From: Annona cherimola
Taxonomy: Eukaryota > Streptophyta > Magnoliopsida > Magnoliales > Annonaceae
Direction of reading: 5' to 3'
Assembly (NCBI GenBank): GCA_030490835.1
Contig: CM059977.1
Location: forward strand, 12,619,399 to 12,683,398
DNA length: 64,000 nucleotides
Shown here: positions 26,590-39,026 of the stretch, one piece after another
How the letters are laid out: each line of letters begins with the position of its first letter
Position numbering within the stretch: position 1 is the first letter of the stretch
Program-made: the position numbers and the translations under genes
Notes under the pieces: generated by a model
What the model was told of the DNA's origin: nothing
What the model saw: only the letters and a program-made list of their open reading frames with translations
Database searches by the model: none

Positions 26590-28054
26590 GCACTAAGCCT
26601 GGTGATTTAACCACTCACAACAATTGCATCATACCCTCGAAAATCCAAAATTGCAAAGCCTTTTGCACTGCCAAGAAACCATTGCTTGGCTGCATCTGTG
26701 CCATGAAAAGAGATGTCAAATAAAATAGTTATTATCACCATAAACAAATTTAGTTCTTTGGTGTTTATACTAATTAGGTTATTCTTGTTACAGGATAATG
26801 GCAGAGGAACATGGTTACCATCGCAGTGGAAAGAAATGCAGAGAGAAGCTAGAGAACTTATACAAATACTACAAGAAGACCAAGGAAGGGAAGGTGGGAA
26901 GGCAAGATGGCAAGCACTACCGATTTTTCAGGCAGCTTGAAGCTCTCTATGGAGACAACACCGGTGTCACCTTAGAAACCAATGCCATAGAAAACAGCCC
27001 ATCTCTACAGCTCACAAATCGGTCCTATGCCAAACCCAGTCAGGAAACATTTCAGTCTCAAAAACGCTGTGAGAGCCTCAGCTTTTCAAACTCCTCTGAA
27101 TTCGACACATCCTCTTCTGAAGAGAATGAAAATGAGGAGGATCTTAGCTCCATGAACAAGAAGAGAGAAGGAAAGAGTCTTAAACGCGGGAGAAAAGGCT
27201 GGAAGACAAAGATAAAGGAGTTCATCGATGCACAGATGAAGAAGCTGATAGACGTGCAGGATGCGTGGTTGGAGAAGATGCTGAAAACTCTCGAACGCAA
27301 GGAGCAAGAAAGGCTGTCGAGGGAGGAAGCATGGAGAAGGCAAGAATCAGAACGGTTTGATAGGGAGCATCAGTTCTGGGCTAAAGAGAGGGCCTGGATT
27401 GAAGCACGAGATGCGTCGTTGATGGCAGCACTGCAAAAGATCAGCGATAGAGGCTTGAAGGTCTCGCCTCCCAATGAGCTAACAGGAGCGGATGTTCATG
27501 AGGAACATGTTGAACATGAAAATGGAAATGGGATGAGCGAGGGAAACGAAATGAATGGGGATGAGCAAAACAGATGGTCTGAATCAGAAGTTTCGAGCCT
27601 GATCAAGCTGAGGAGCGGAATGGAGTCGAGGTTCGTAGAAGGAAGGCCTTCTTCCAAGAGGGCCTTGTGGGAAGAAATATCTGAGAAGATGGCGCGTCTG
27701 GGCTACGACCGAAGTGCAAAGGTGTGCAAGGACAAATGGGAAAGCATCAGCACATGCATCCAAAGAGAGAGAGAATGCAACAAGAAGCGCAAGGAGAATT
27801 CAAGAACCTTTCTCTACTTCCACCACTTTGATTCTCCCTACGACCATGGAATGACAAGCACCAACGGCAGTGTGGGCAATGAGCAGCTGTGCCGGGGAAC
27901 TCATGATGATCCATCGACGTCGATCACCAATGTGGGTTCGGCTGCGGCCTCAGGGAATGACAACTGCTTGCGATTTCTAATGGAAGCTGGTGGGGATAGT
28001 TTGTGGGAGAGTTATGGTGTGAAGATCCAAGGCAAAGGTGATCAGGGACATTGA
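23863..28054 (+). CDS. PTL: GT-2 type trihelix transcription factor, PETAL LOSS-like
   Basis: Exon 1 is 23863-24263 and exon 2 is 26794-28054, split in an arginine codon (AG|G) by a 2.5-kb intron. The product is 553 residues. An N-terminal trihelix (about residues 98-188) begins RWPRQETLTLLEVRSRLD and continues with KGPLWDEVSRIM, SGKKCREKLENLYKYYKKTK and RQDGKHYRFFRQLEALYG. A basic stretch (KKREGKSLKRGRKGWK, about 256-271) may be a nuclear signal. A charged helical region follows (about 272-350), then a second trihelix (about 393-483) with NRWSESEVSSLIKLR, LWEEISEKMARLGYDRSA and CKDKWESI. Two trihelices around a central helix are the GT-2 layout, and both domains look most like PETAL LOSS, which limits growth between sepals and shapes petals in Arabidopsis. 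A poly-Gly/Val stretch lies at about 51-61. GT-2 paralogues (GTL1, DF1) are the alternative. Confidence 0.85.
25333..25381 (+). repeat. Poly(A) micro-insertion with perfect 12-bp target-site duplication
   Basis: TAGTTTAGAGTG at 25333-25344 is repeated exactly at 25370-25381. The insert is TCCCTTC followed by 16 A and GA, about 25 bp in total. It sits within the trihelix-gene intron. Confidence 0.65.
26537..26582. repeat. (CT)n microsatellite in the trihelix-gene intron
   Basis: About 23 perfect CT units, 211 bp before the exon 2 acceptor. Confidence 0.9.
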
Positions 28055-28182
28055 CTGACAGAGAGGATGGATTGGATTAAAGTTGAAGGAGATTAATTTT
28101 CAGATGTGAGATTGAAGCTTTGAAATGTAAAACTTTTGACAGACTTGTGTTTGATCCTGACACTAGAGTGACTAATTAAGGG

Positions 28183-28368
28183 TATGTTGCATTAAACTAG
28201 AATGCAGGTTAGCATGATCAGGGTGCAAAGACTTGTATGAATGTTATGGCGGCCACCTCAGCAATTGACCAACAATATGTTGCATTAAACTAGAAAGTAG
28301 GCTTAGCTTGATCAGGGTGCCAAGACTTGTATGAATGCTAATGATTGCCACTTCAGCAATTGACCACC
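28183..28368 (+). repeat. Two-copy tandem duplication, 93-bp unit, downstream of the trihelix gene
   Basis: Unit 1 (28183-28275) and unit 2 (28276-28368) share TATGTTGCATTAAACTAGAA, GATCAGGGTGC, AAGACTTGTATGAATG and TCAGCAATTGACCA. The duplication lies 130-310 bp after the stop codon, so it probably falls in the 3' untranslated region or its end. Confidence 0.85.
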
Positions 28369-31300
28369 AAGTGAGTTTCCTTAGTTTCACATATACATAC
28401 ATATATATATACATATACATATAAAGGTTAATTTCTATGCATCTCATCTTACCAAAGTAAATTGGTAGGACAGTCTAATTTGAACTTCATCTTGATAATT
28501 TATTTTAAATTTGTTCTTTTCATTGTATTCAACAGTATTTATTGTATTAAAATACCAAACATAATATCATCGGAAGTTGTGTTAGTCATATCTTTTAAAA
28601 TAAGATACGTATAAATTTAGAAGAACACTTGGATCTATACATTAAAATTTTAGACTGTTATGAAATCATATAAAATCATTAATGAATATTTTATATAGTT
28701 TAGATGTTGAATTGGAATCTTTGCTCTCAAGTGATTCTTAATTTTAAACATGATGCAAGTTGTAGATTACGATAAGATTTTCTCTAAACTAAATATATCA
28801 TAATAAAATTTATGGAAGATTAAATTTGACAAAATTATTAGAATGAAGCCCAATTAGATCGTCCTACTAATTCACTTTGTTAAGAATGAATGCATGTTAA
28901 ACTTATATAAAAGCATAAATATATGTATAACACTTCCAAAGTCATTGGATATATCTTATATCTCATTGCTAGAGATTTTGAGGATCCTTTTGCATCTTAA
29001 ATGTGATTTGAAAACAGTGCTTACATTGCAACAAAAATCATCTTTGACAAAAAATTAGTAATCAAAACTATTGTTGGTGTCCATCTGCAATGAAGTGATA
29101 CCAGATCAACAATGATTCTGTCAACAAAGCAAACTTTTATTAATTTTGTTTCAAAGATAAAGTTTTGTTGTAGTGTTAGCCTTTGTGGTTCTTTTTTGCA
29201 CAACTTTTAGTTTTTACCATATCATTAATCATTGTTTCGAAGTAACAATTCTTTAGTTAAACTAGACCTACATGATAATTAAAGTTGTATATGTTATGGA
29301 TGACAAATCAAAGCATAAAATATCCATGCACCAGAGTTTAACTTAGGCTCAACTTCTTTTATAAAAGCATTGTAAGTGTTCAAGTGTTCATTAATCATCA
29401 TTATCAAAAGTTGTTACCACCAAAATGGAATCCACTACATAGGATCCTGTGATTCGCTTCCAAAAAAAATAATCATCCATACTCAATTGATGGGTCTAGG
29501 AGCTTTGGGGTAAAGTGGTGTATATGGTTATTTGAATGTGGTCAATTTAGGAGTGTGAATCAGGTCAAGTCATAACAAATTAAGGCCAGCTCATTCTGAC
29601 CCCCATTTGAAAAGCCTTGTGCCCAACTCTAAAGATCATGTTAGGTTAGGACAAGATCGACCTATGTTTTAGAAATTAGATCAAGTTTGAATTACTCTTC
29701 GATTAAGGCTGAAAATTCTTATTATATTTGAAATTTGTTTTGTTTTTAACATTTATTTAGACTAAAATCTCATCCATATCAATTTTGAATTTTAACTATC
29801 ACAAAGTATGATTAAAAAATTGAATTAGAATAGGATTAACTATTACCTATTAGTAATGTAATAGATTTGAGAAAAATGAGAGTAAGATCACAATATATTT
29901 ATAACTTTTAGTAAATTAATATTTGTGGATTAGACTAGGTCAATTTGGGTTGGGACATAGTCAACACCTAAACCTATTTTTAAATTTAGGTCACATTTTT
30001 CAACTCACATTGATTTTATTTTTGAATTTGGAACAGATTTTTTAAACCCATCAGTCTATCAAGTTATGTAAGTACTTGCTCACCTCAGTAAAAACTAGTA
30101 GGGCTGGGGGAGGGGATGGTCAGTTACCCAACCGAATTTGCACCTTTAGGCCAATTTAGAGTGTAATTAACTTATTTTCGTACTATTTTCCAATATTTTA
30201 AGGGATTAGTTTAATTTCCAAAAGTTGAATGCGGCAATTGTCCCCCAAAGAACTGATCTATGCAGATAACCTATTTACGCATTTTCAGTAATAAAAATTT
30301 ACGGCCTAAGCCTCGAAGACAATATTCTGCCAATTAAGAGCGGGGGCGAGTGTACATGGAAATAAGGGCAGGCAATTATCTTTTAACTTTGGAAAATATT
30401 TAACGAATTTGAAAATATAAAGCATAGTTAGATTTTGAAAATCTTCAAACCCCCACCACCCCAACTCCCCCAACAAAAATCGCTGCATATTTACGCTTAG
30501 CAAGCAACCAAATGTGACATGATTAGTTGCATATGAGTTTCATACGCAATAAATGTTGATGTGTAGAAATGCCAGCAACTGTTAATTTTTGCTGTACATA
30601 CATGGTTGCATATGAGATGTGTGTATAGTGCTCCTCGATAATTAAAAAAAAAAAAAAACCCACCACCGAAAGGTCCCAGATCGATCTGTGGCTGCCTAAG
30701 ATGATCAGTTGTGATATCCAAGTACATTTCTAATCAGGCACAGGCTAGCATCTAAAAATATGGCTTGACACGAGGGCCAACGAAGCAGTCTTTATGTTGG
30801 TGCAGCTGGTGTCCAGATGAGGAGTAGGCTATAAACAGTCATTATCTACCAATTAACATCTTTTAGATCGCTAATTATATATCCTTGGGCAGAACTTTTT
30901 ATCAGCACTGGCAGCTGGTGCGTATCTGACGTTTGCCGTGCATGAACCTCACAGGCATGATAGACATATTATTATTTTCAACGAGGCTGATGATGTCAAG
31001 TAGATTTTTCTAAAAAATTTCTTTCGAAATTCTTAGGAACTCGTTTGAATTTTGAATCGCACGAACCCGTGGGATTGCTTGTCGTGGAGTCATGATTGTA
31101 CTGATCAATTAGGAAAAGGGGATAAAATAATCAAAAGGGAAATCTTACTTTAACTTGAAAGTCTTCGGTTATAATTTTTATCAGTATCTTCGGTTATAAT
31201 TTAATTGCATGCTTATCACACAAACGCTTGGAATAAGAACAAATTAGTTTTGTTTCTGTTTTTGTTGCTTTGGTAAAGGTATATAAGATACGATGTACTA

Positions 31301-32239
31301 GGTTCTTTCTCTCTCTCTCTTCCTTTTTCTTTTTATGGGCTTGACAGTAATGCATCAGATGAAATGAACACCTACGATGGTAAAAATAAAGATTAAAGGG
31401 GATGTATAATCTATGATATAATGATTGAAAATATAAATATGTAATAATGAAGAAAAAGTAAAAAATGGCGTAAATAATAAATGTTAGATCGAACAGAAAT
31501 TCGGAATTTTCGCTCCAAATCCAAGTAAATTATTCCGTCATCGTCCCAATCCAATGACCCATCAACCTAGCCTTAATAAAAATGACTCGACGAATTACCG
31601 AATAGAATAAAATTAATTAAAACGTTAATTTACTGCTTCTGGTTAATTTAGGTTTTCTTTACTACGGCCAGTTAATTTTAAATTAATTAAGGGAATAAAT
31701 ATGTTAAAAAATGTATTTTTAACCAGATCACACGCTAATACCTACTTATTAATTATACACTGTTTCGTATTGTCTGCTGCTGAATTTGGCTGGGCAAGTA
31801 ATATTGGATCGATCAGTCCAGCAGTCCCAATGTACGTATTTGATATACTTCTCATCTATTTGTTTATTTATTTTTATAAAGATGAGAACTTCTCTTCTAA
31901 TTAGCATTAATGAAAAACCCACCTGTAAGGCAAGGCCAGGGGTCTTCATTTTGAAAGCCCTGTACTTGAATAACTAAGTTTCAGGAATTAGATTTATAAG
32001 TAGGATTAGAAATAGAATTTAAGCAAACTCAATATTTCATATTTATGTAATTTATATTTAAATTCATGTTTACCACTTTAAAATTATGTTGTAGGCAAAC
32101 TAGATTCATTTTATTTATATTATTTACCTTTACATTTGTTGGTTTCTTCCTTTCTTTTATTTTGAAAATATAATTTGATTCTAAAAATATATTATAGATT
32201 ATTATAGTTTCCATAAATTTGACTAAATGATGTATCATT
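28369..32239. other. AT-rich intergenic DNA, one possible hAT-like remnant, no gene
   Basis: No coding region was recognised. Around 29545-30070 there are scattered motifs such as CAGGTCAAGTC and GGTTGGGAC, with an end-like AGGAGTGTGAATCAGG, reminiscent of non-autonomous hAT elements; its ends are not resolved. A poly(A) run lies at 30643-30658. TTAATT-rich sequence occupies 31600-31690. Confidence 0.4.
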
Positions 32240-32402
32240 ATTTTGTTTACATGAGTATATATACACATAAAATTTAAACGTAATACTCTTAACTGAAATT
32301 GGAACATCATTATTCTTAACTGAATTGGAATATCATTATTTAGTTTGCATGATTATATTCACATAAAATTTAAACTTATTACTCTTAACTGAAATTGGAA
32401 CT
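32240..32402 (+). repeat. Degenerate direct repeats
   Basis: ACATAAAATTTAAAC followed by TACTCTTAACTGAAATTGGAAC occurs twice, about 87 bp apart. A third, shorter copy (TTCTTAACTGAATTGGAATA) lies between. Probably local duplication. Confidence 0.65.
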
Positions 32403-32754
32403 TGTCTACTTGAATTTTAACTTAAATTTCAACTATACCCGATCTATATAAATAGGTTTCAATAGAATTAGAATTTAATGTAGTTTATAAATAGAATTAA
32501 AAATTAAAATTTTTACAAATAAAATCAGAATTAGGGTAATGGGAACCCGAGTTTCATGAACTTTGTAGCCCTAGTATTAAGCAAGGTAGGAATCCGTATC
32601 AGCAGAATTATTGCATGTTTCTGTAAAGCGCAAGTAATCCATGCATGCATTGCATTATTTTATTATTGGAGCGGTTCAACAAAAAATTTTTGGTACGAAC
32701 TCAGATAGCAAATTCTTTTTATGAGTGCTCAGATAGCAATTAATTAACAAAGTA

Positions 32755-33024
32755 GGGTGTGTTTGATAATTTATAAAAGTTTTAAGTTAAAACTTTTTAA
32801 TTTCCACAACTATTTTGTTTTTTAATTATTTTATCACATATTCTTATACAATAACTCTACTTTTCAATCATTTCTACACAACTATCAACACGACTAACCT
32901 ATCTATTTTAACTTTATTCTCTTTACTTTTCGTCATTACTCTTACCTTATTATATCGTTTTTTGCTAATTTAACAACTTTTACATAAAAAAAAATTTCAT
33001 CAAAAATTTTTCAACTTCCTAAAT
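32755..33024 (+). mobile_element. Tourist-like MITE, family A, eroded right end
   Basis: The left terminus GGGTGTGTTTGATAA and the internal landmarks of the family (TTTTCAATCATTTCTACACA, CTAACCTATCTATTTTAAC, TTTATTCTCTTTACTT) are present. The right terminus is too diverged to recognise. Confidence 0.75.
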
Positions 33025-33474
33025 GGAAGAAAAGACTACCCGCGATTATATTTTAACGGTGGATTGGAAAGAATTAGGGCTGAATATGTGGAATTAACCC
33101 AACTTTGTTTTTCCGACTCATTTAAATCTATTTAATTTTCCACTGGGGAGTATTGCTTTATATGTTTTAATGAATTCTAATATTGTCTTAATTAGTTCGC
33201 TTATGTCTTTATAGCAAACTCAAAATATTTAATTCTTTTTCTACTTATCCCATTTCGAAGTATTAGAGTATCTATGACTATTACAAGGGTCGATTAATTC
33301 ATATATAAGATTGGAATTATTTGGTCACAACTTGTTTCGCTAAGTGGTTGATGTAGTTGGGCGGAGTCATGTGCCTCGTCCTTCATAAGGAGATGACAGG
33401 ATTTTTAAAAAATTGAATGATCAAACAAATAAAAGTATTTCTAAGATAATATAAATGATACTAAGGGTGTGTTT

Positions 33475-33726
33475 GGTTATAAATAAAAATTTTCAAACAA
33501 AGGCTTTTTTCCCTTTACAATTAACATATTTGTAAGTCATTTTTCATATCTTTCTACGCAACTATTGTGCTTCTCGATCATTTCTACATAACTATTCATA
33601 CGATTAACTTATCTATTTTAAATTTATTTTCTTGACTCTTCATCATTACTCCTATTATATTATATCATTTTACACTATTTCGAAAACTTTTAATCCAAAA
33701 GTTTTTATCACTTTCCAAATACACCT
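33475..33726 (+). mobile_element. Tourist-like MITE, family A
   Basis: TAA then GGGTGTGTTTGGTT at the left, and CCAAATACACC at the right, with the family interior between. The flanking TAA is kept on the left. Confidence 0.75.
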
Positions 33727-33774
33727 TAAAGACAACAAATTGAGTGAATTTTTGTCAAGCTTTGATATACTAAG

Positions 33775-34143
33775 GATGCGTTTGTCGATCATAAAAACTT
33801 TTTAATTTAAAACTTTTCTTTCTCCACAACTACTATATTTTTAATTTATTTCTTTACATCTTACTATACGACTATCATACTTTTCAATTATTTCTCTTCA
33901 ACTACTCATACGATCATTTTATATATTTTAATTTTATTCTTTTTATTCATTATTAGTCCTCATCTATCACATCACTTCTCATAATTATTTTTTTTACTTT
34001 TTATTATTATCTTTATCATACCACATTATTTTTTCTTTTTAAAAATTTTTCCATTAAAAATTTTTAGTGAAATTTTTTTACCACTTTTCGTGGAAACCCT
34101 AAAAAATTTTATTTCCAAAGTTGTATGAGATGCCAACGCGCCC
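33775..34143 (+). mobile_element. Tourist-like MITE, family A, long copy
   Basis: Starts GGATGCGTTTG after TAA and ends CAACGCGCCC before TAA, so the 3-bp target duplication is intact. At 369 bp it is longer than the other copies because of extra AT-rich sequence on the right side. Confidence 0.75.
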
Positions 34144-34478
34144 TAAAAATTGAAGAGATCGTAAGATAGAAAAGACGTTTCACATGAGCAAAGCCGATCT
34201 TATATAGTGCGGAGGACTCACGCATGTTGACGTGCAGCTGTGGACGTACGTCGTCGTATCATTTGGACTGGCGCCTGAAAAAGGCCGAGAACTTCTGCAG
34301 TTCTTTAAAGTTTAAACGAAAAGCCTTTCCACTTTCTTGCACCACACTCCACCCAACTTCTGAAGTCTGAACTCATATCTCCCTGGTCAGCCGTACATGC
34401 TAGTCCCGTGTATACATGTATATTGCTAATTTATCACTTCCTTTGCTATACCTTATGTACATTTCAATTTCCATATCC

Positions 34479-34784
34479 TGGTGTGTTGGGTTAGGCACAA
34501 AAGTTTTCAACTAAAAGTTTTCAACTAAAAGTTTTCACTTGTTATAACTAACATATTTTTTTAATTATTTTTTTACATTTTTCTATACATTTCATCTTTA
34601 TCTTTACATTTCATCACTTTTTTTTACATTTTTTTTACATTTCTATACACTTTTTTTACATTTTAACTTTATTATCTTTACATTTCATCATTACCTCTAC
34701 CATATCACATCATTTTTTTAACAATTTAATAACTTTTACGCCAAAATTTTTTTTGTCAAAAAGTTCCATCTCCAACCAATTCTA
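34479..34784 (+). mobile_element. Tourist-like MITE, family A, diverged
   Basis: The left end carries a tandem AAAAGTTTTCAACT duplication. The interior has expanded TTTTTTACATTT repeats, and the right end reads CATCTCCAACCAATTC. This is the most altered copy of the first cluster. Confidence 0.55.
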
Positions 34785-35426
34785 TGTCTATGCAAACCAT
34801 TTTTGTTAATGTGGGAGGAAAAAGAGGTAAAAGGTGAAGAAGGGAATATTTTTCAAAGAGTAAAAGTAATGTGATATAATAAAAATAATTAAATAATTAA
34901 GATATCAAATTATTTTTCGAAAAGTAAGGAGAAAGATACTTCCCATCCACCATTATTGCCAAAAGGTGCCTAAAATTTTAAGTCAACCTAGATGGACATG
35001 TTTGTGTTTATATATAGAAGATTAATTAAAATAATAACATTAGCATCATATATAGCAGATCTTCCTAATCAAGACTCAAGAGTGGGAATCAGAGCAAGTT
35101 ACTAGTCAAATTCTTGAAAAAAAAACTACATTAGATGAAGGTGAATTTAGTTTAGAGATAGAACAACTCCTTCTGTCGTATATCTCATATTGATGCAACC
35201 TCAATGCTTCAATTGTTGATCTAGTATTAAGTGAAAGGTTACGCCCATAGGTTCTATATTGTAGGTCAATACTACTCTACTAGCACTAATAGACCTCACT
35301 GGATAAAAAAAATACTAAACCTAGAAATCAACAACACGAAAACTTTGTTATAATTTACCTTATTTCCTTATCAGGATCAAGACTAACAATAATAGTTAGG
35401 ACAACAAACACCCATCTCGTTGGCAC
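34785..35426. other. Intergenic, no gene
   Basis: AT-rich; nothing recognised. Confidence 0.5.
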
Positions 35427-35562
35427 ATTGGACACTCGTATAATCATCGGAAATCATTGAAGTGACTAACTCCTGAAAAGAAAATAAAGGGTATATTGGA
35501 TACTCGTATAACCATCGGAGATCATCGAAGTGACTAATTCCTGTAAAGAAAATAGAGGCCAT
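35427..35562 (+). repeat. Two-copy tandem duplication, 68-bp unit
   Basis: ATTGGACACTCGTATAATCA and ATTGGATACTCGTATAACCA mark the two copies (35427 and 35495). Both continue through CATCGGA, GATCAT or AATCAT, GAAGTGACTAA and AAAGAAAATA. Confidence 0.8.
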
Positions 35563-35754
35563 TTGAGGACAAAAAAAATTTTGGAGTTACCATCTCCAGC
35601 CAACAACAATACGCTTGATGTTAAGTTAAGAAAAGTTAAACCTCTTGTAATAAGACTGGCTAGAAACTTCTCATTAAAAAACTAAACTCTTTCAGTTCAT
35701 AATAAGAGTCTTTCAATCTTTTTTGAATCCATGGACTATTCTCCTCTTATTAGT

Positions 35755-36490
35755 AGAGTTGTCAACCCTGACCATATTTTTAAAAAATTCTATTTTATCT
35801 TATTTTTTATACTTGATTAGGACAAATTTGTTTTGACCATTATCTTTTTACAATAGGTTGAAGGACAAATTTTAGGTTGGCCTCAAGTCGGGTATAGAGA
35901 CGACATGTCTGATAAAAAATATAAGTCAAGTAAGATAGTTTTAAAAATTTATACACCTATCAAACATAAATATAATTTATACTAAATTTAAATAGTGTAT
36001 GCTTTAATATTTTACTTATTAATAAAAGTAAACATTCATACTAAAACAAAACATGAATAAACATAATATAATTTTTATTATAAAAGGTTAATGAAATATG
36101 CCTTATTCAGAATAGATCTTAGCATTTTAAAAATATTTTGTAGAATAATAACATTTTTTTGTTAGTGTTTTCAAAAATACTGAAAAACTACGGTAATGAA
36201 TAAGAGATATGTATATATGGAAATGACTCTTATTAATTATTATATTGATATAGTTCATTATAAATAATGTGAGAATTTTGAAAGAAAATAATAAAAAGAT
36301 TTTTTTAACAAAAAAAACACTTACAATTTTAAATGAATATATGGGTAAGTCGGGACATGGTCGACTCTTTTGGACCATATTGTTGAATTGGGATTAAAAT
36401 TTCAAACACGTTTTCATGCAAGTCATAAAAATATTAATTCTATCCCATCAAAACAGATGAATAACTTGTGAGCCCCTCTAATTTCTACCC
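35755..36490. mobile_element. Non-autonomous DNA element, family B, copy 1
   Basis: The interior shares several blocks in order with 48295-48935: AAGATAGTTTTA, TATCAAACATAAA, TGCTTTAATATT and ACTAAAACAAAACAT. The right end read inward starts TAGGGGTAGAAATTAG, like a hAT terminus; the left end has GTTGTCAACCCTGACC. Exact ends and target duplication are not resolved. Confidence 0.5.
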
Positions 36491-36572
36491 CTAGTCCCGA
36501 TCCAATGCGCATGCCAGCACTTAACCAGATTGCAAACTTCCATCTCACCGTTCAAAAATAGCGGAGAGAATA

Positions 36573-36965
36573 TGCACTGTCGGATGAAGAGAGGGGAATA
36601 TTTTAGAAAAAGCCCCTCTGCAATAAACATGGAGTTTTACAATTAGGCCATGCGAAAATCACGCTTAACTTATTCCCATCCCGATTTCCATGTCGAGATC
36701 GAGAGAGAGAGAGAGAGAGCTGGTGCCGGGGTTTCGAAATAGCTACCGGAAATTGGAGGGAGGCGACGGGCGTCGCGTCGCTGCGTAAAATCGGACTAAG
36801 CCATCTTCTACAGAGCCCGTAGGACTCGCTCAAATCGCCAGACATGGAAATCGGGGGTGGGAATGAAGCTCGATTTTCGCATGACCTAATTGTAAAAATC
36901 CAATCCATGTTTATTATAGAGGGGCTTTTTCTTAGATATTGCCCTCTTTTCATCCAATAGAGCAA
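36573..36965. mobile_element. Fold-back element with ~120-bp inverted arms and GC-rich centre
   Basis: The arms at 36573-36694 and 36840-36965 are inverted copies. Both read AGAAAAAGCCCCTCT, AATAAACATGGA, TTTTACAATTAGG, CATGCGAAAATC and GATTTCCATGTC in the same order. The central 145 bp are CpG-rich, with a (GA)n run, unlike the surrounding DNA. Long arms and a distinct centre suggest a Mutator-like (MULE) non-autonomous element, but no target duplication was identified. Confidence 0.75.
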
Positions 36966-37617
36966 CATCGACATGTGAAAAACAGCAGTGCTCCATCGAT
37001 AACAACGAAGAAGGAATAGAGACGGTGTTGGGTATTTGCAGGTTCAAATGATCGAAGGACGGATCCAATAACCGAGAAGAGTTCGTCGGAGACGAAACAG
37101 TGCAGGGATTCAGTCGGTGGGAGTAGAATGTAGATTGATCGTTCGATAGTTGGGCAGTCGTGCGCAGCAGCTCCACGGGTGAGGTGCTGTGGAGGTGACA
37201 CACTGTGTTTGGTGCGCTGCGATGGACAAGATTGGGTACTGTGCTCCTTTTTTCTTTTCTTTTTTTTTCTTCTCCAAAAAATTCGGATCAATCTGGGATG
37301 AGGAGAGAACGTTAGGGAAATTCATTCCCAACAAAAAAAATCTCGATATACGGCCTCTGAAATACAGAACGGTGAGCATCCAACCCACTCCAATACAAAG
37401 CAAGGCATTGTTGATGCAAACTCAGCTAAACACTGAGTTGCACAATTCCCATCTCTATATACATGAGAAAATTTACTATGCTCATTTTTGGAACGACTCT
37501 CGAGATGTGCATTACTAGCAGGCAGGCAGGAGGCTATGGGCTGCTCGGATGTCAAATATTTTAAAATTTTACAGAACAAATGCAAAAATTAAAATAATTA
37601 ACAAAAATATAAATATT
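36966..37617. other. Moderately GC-rich intergenic segment, no recognised gene
   Basis: Overlapping minus-strand open frames run through 36886-37585, but none resembles a family I know and their frames shift. It may be decayed gene sequence or the flank of the fold-back element. Confidence 0.35.
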
Positions 37618-37905
37618 TTATTTTTTGAATTTTGCACATGAGCTTGATGTTTTTGTTTTATTTACACAAAAAATTGTAAAACTATAATTTTTTACTTTCA
37701 TATTTGCTTTATTTGGAAATTATTTCTTCATATTTTCTTATTCGGCCAATCTATTTTTTTAATTATTTCTACACAATTACTTATAAAATTATTTTATCTA
37801 TTTTTAATTTTTAATTTTATTTTTTATCATTATCTTTACAATATCTATTATTTTTTTCTATTTTGAAAACCTTTAAACCTGACGAATTTTTAAATTTCGT
37901 CACTC
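37618..37905 (+). mobile_element. Degenerate family A MITE
   Basis: Retains family order: ATTATTTCTACACAATTAC, ATTATTTTATCTATTTTTAA, then an ATCATTATCTTTACAATAT block. It lacks clean termini. Confidence 0.45.
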
Positions 37906-38211
37906 ACCAACGCAGGCGAAAAGGTGAGAGAACCTGAAAGCACTTCTGGTCCAGCTGTTTGCCTGGGCGGTACTGTGTGCGTTGACGCACGCGCCCTTGA
38001 AATCGTGATTGACAGGCTTCCGCCTCCCGTATAAAATTATAAATCAGAGTGACAGCAGGTAATCGTATCCGTACGTTTCTTTTCCGTCCGCAGTGCGGCT
38101 TCCAGAGCTTTTACGCACGTAAAGTTGCAGAGCTGACGTGACTACGTCTCCGTTCAATATTTCCGCCCCCACATTTCTCTTTTGGGGTTTTTGCGCACGT
38201 GAAGAAATTAT
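37906..38211. other. Short GC-richer intergenic segment, no gene
   Basis: It contains several ACGT cores (ACGCACGTAAAG, GCACGTGAAG) but no open frame of note. Confidence 0.4.
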
Positions 38212-38384
38212 GTTGGAATTTTTAAAATACTAAACTTGATATGATTCATACAAATAATGATAAGGAGTAAAAAAATAAAGTTAAAATAAATTAATTAATT
38301 GTATAAATAGTTGTATAAAAATAATTTAAAAGTAAAGTGGTTGTATAAAAAATGTAAAAAATATTAAAAATATAGTAGTTACTT
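38212..38384 (-). mobile_element. Reverse-oriented family A MITE fragment
   Basis: AATGATAAGGAGTAAA and AAAGTTAAAATAAAT are the complements of the family interior. The fragment is cut off by the MITE copy that begins at 38386, so the second insertion landed in or next to the first. Confidence 0.55.
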
Positions 38385-38385
38385 T

Positions 38386-38676
38386 GGGTGTGTTTGTTTG
38401 AAACAAAAAAGTCTCAACTAAAACATTTCAATCTAAAACTTTTCACTCTCCATAATTACTCTATTTTTTAATTATTTTTTCACATTTTTCTATATAAACT
38501 ACCATACTTTTCAATCATTTCTTCACAATTACCCATACAACTAACCTATCTATTTTAACTTTATTCTCTTTACTCCTCATCATTATCCCTATTATATCAC
38601 ATCATTTTCGATTGATTTGACAACTTCTACTTCAAAAAAATTTCATTAAAAGTTTTACTTCCAACCAAACATACCC
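38386..38676 (+). mobile_element. Tourist-like MITE, family A
   Basis: GGGTGTGTTTGTTTG at the left and CCAACCAAACATACCC at the right, 291 bp. Right flank TTA, left flank TTT. Confidence 0.85.
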
Positions 38677-38700
38677 TTAGAGTCAATAGTTATTGATTAA

Positions 38701-38990
38701 GGGTGTGTTTGTTTGGGGCCAAAATATGTCAACTAAAACTTTTCAACACAAAACTTTTCACTCTCCATAACTACTCTATTTTTTAATTATTTTTTCACAT
38801 TTTTTATATAAACTACCCTACTTTTCAATCATTTCTACACAACTACCCATACAACTAACCTATCTATTTTAACTTTATTCTCTTTATTCCTCATCATTAC
38901 CCTTATTATATCACATCATTTTCTATCAATTTGACAACTTCTATCTCCAAAACTTTTCATCAAAAGTTTTACCTACAACCAAACACACCC
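38701..38990 (+). mobile_element. Tourist-like MITE, family A, near-intact
   Basis: GGGTGTGTTTGTTTGG ... CAACCAAACACACCC, 290 bp, with perfect TAA duplications at 38698-38700 and 38991-38993. This is a good reference copy. GGG/CCC ends and a TWA target are the signature of PIF/Harbinger (Tourist) elements. Confidence 0.9.
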
Positions 38991-39026
38991 TAAGATTTTT
39001 TTATTTAAAAACTTTTTAAGTGTATC

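Larger units (their letters stand above)
24264..26793 (+). other. Large intron of the trihelix gene
   Basis: A 2530-bp intron with GT...AG ends. It carries a short (CT)n run 27 bp after the donor (24290-24311), a poly(A) micro-insertion (25333-25381) and a long (CT)n microsatellite (26537-26582). No other gene was seen inside it. Confidence 0.8.
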